Assembly: GCA_003161205.1 (NCBI GenBank)
Contig: PMOU01000100.1
Coordinates: 1-5,637 of the forward strand
Length of the DNA stretch: 5,637 nucleotides
Direction: 5' to 3'
Source of the DNA: Actinomycetota bacterium
Lineage (GTDB): Bacteria > Actinomycetota > Actinomycetes > Streptosporangiales > Streptosporangiaceae
Shown here: positions 5,579-5,637 of the stretch, piece by piece
Numbering within the stretch: the first letter of the stretch is position 1
Layout: each line of letters opens with the position of its first letter
Program-made: the position numbers and the translations under genes
Notes under the pieces: model-generated
Told to the model about the DNA's origin: nothing
The model's database searches: none
What the model saw: the letters and a program-made list of their open reading frames with translations, nothing else

Positions 5579-5637
5579 ATGAACCCTGCGAACACGCAGC
5601 CGCATGTGGTCATCGTGGGCGGCGGGATCTCCGGGCT
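5579..5637 (+). CDS. hemY: HemY-type porphyrinogen oxidase, N-terminus only
   Basis: Only 19 codons are present. After eight mostly polar residues they read HVVIVGGGISGL, the GxGxxG beta-alpha-beta motif that binds the ADP part of FAD in the amine-oxidase/protoporphyrinogen-oxidase superfamily. Position next to hemE points to HemY (also called CgoX, often annotated hemG), which in Actinobacteria oxidises coproporphyrinogen III, the product of HemE, to coproporphyrin III. The start is ATG at 5579, with a weak AGG nine bases upstream. FAD binding is clear from the motif; the HemY identity is inferred from context, since other FAD oxidoreductases share this N-terminus. The gene continues past the right edge. 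Confidence 0.75.
   Translation, partial: MNPANTQPHVVIVGGGISG

Noticed and set aside
1..5637. A defence island, mobile element or new multi-gene system
   Set aside because: All sizeable genes fall into conserved chromosomal families, base composition is even apart from one AT-rich promoter gap, and no transposase, integrase, terminal repeats or spacer array is present.

Overview
The window reads as a piece of a high-GC actinobacterial chromosome. Codon third positions are mostly G or C, GTG starts occur, and the gene families and their order are typically actinobacterial: an HRDC-type ribonuclease D paired with a DUF3000 gene, next to a uroporphyrinogen decarboxylase, a DUF4349 lipoprotein and a HemY-type oxidase. 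A Streptomyces- or Streptosporangiales-like organism fits best, judged only from remembered protein similarity. I see no tRNA, rRNA, insertion sequence, CRISPR array, phage gene or defence system. This is a conserved housekeeping region, and most of the interest lies in its small and regulatory details.

Left part, all on the minus strand and read from right to left: a 79-residue cysteine-rich putative zinc-ribbon protein (3189 to 2950), then a DUF3000 protein with a long Pro/Ala/Arg/Lys-rich N-terminal arm (2885 to 1932), ribonuclease D (1935 to 565), and a DedA-family membrane protein (533 to beyond position 1). DUF3000 and ribonuclease D share a GTGA stop/start overlap. The dedA start lies 31 bases after the ribonuclease D stop. 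A 64-bp AT-rich gap upstream of DUF3000 holds a plausible promoter with an inverted repeat lying over its -35 element and spacer.

Right part: hemE on the plus strand (3344 to 4399) is divergent from the small cysteine-rich gene across 154 bp. It converges with a DUF4349 lipoprotein gene on the minus strand (5433 to 4396), and the two stop codons share one CTAG tetranucleotide. Divergent from DUF4349, across 145 bp carrying four GTGAC-type motifs, the first 19 codons of a HemY-like FAD enzyme begin at 5579 and run off the right edge.

How the genes work together: HemE makes coproporphyrinogen III from uroporphyrinogen III. In Actinobacteria HemY (CgoX) then oxidises it to coproporphyrin III on the way to haem, so hemE and hemY flank DUF4349 as consecutive pathway steps. 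DUF3000 and ribonuclease D form a translationally coupled pair; the first has no known function and the second trims RNA 3' ends. DedA proteins act in membrane lipid or proton-motive-force homeostasis. Nothing in the sequence links these directly to haem synthesis apart from position.
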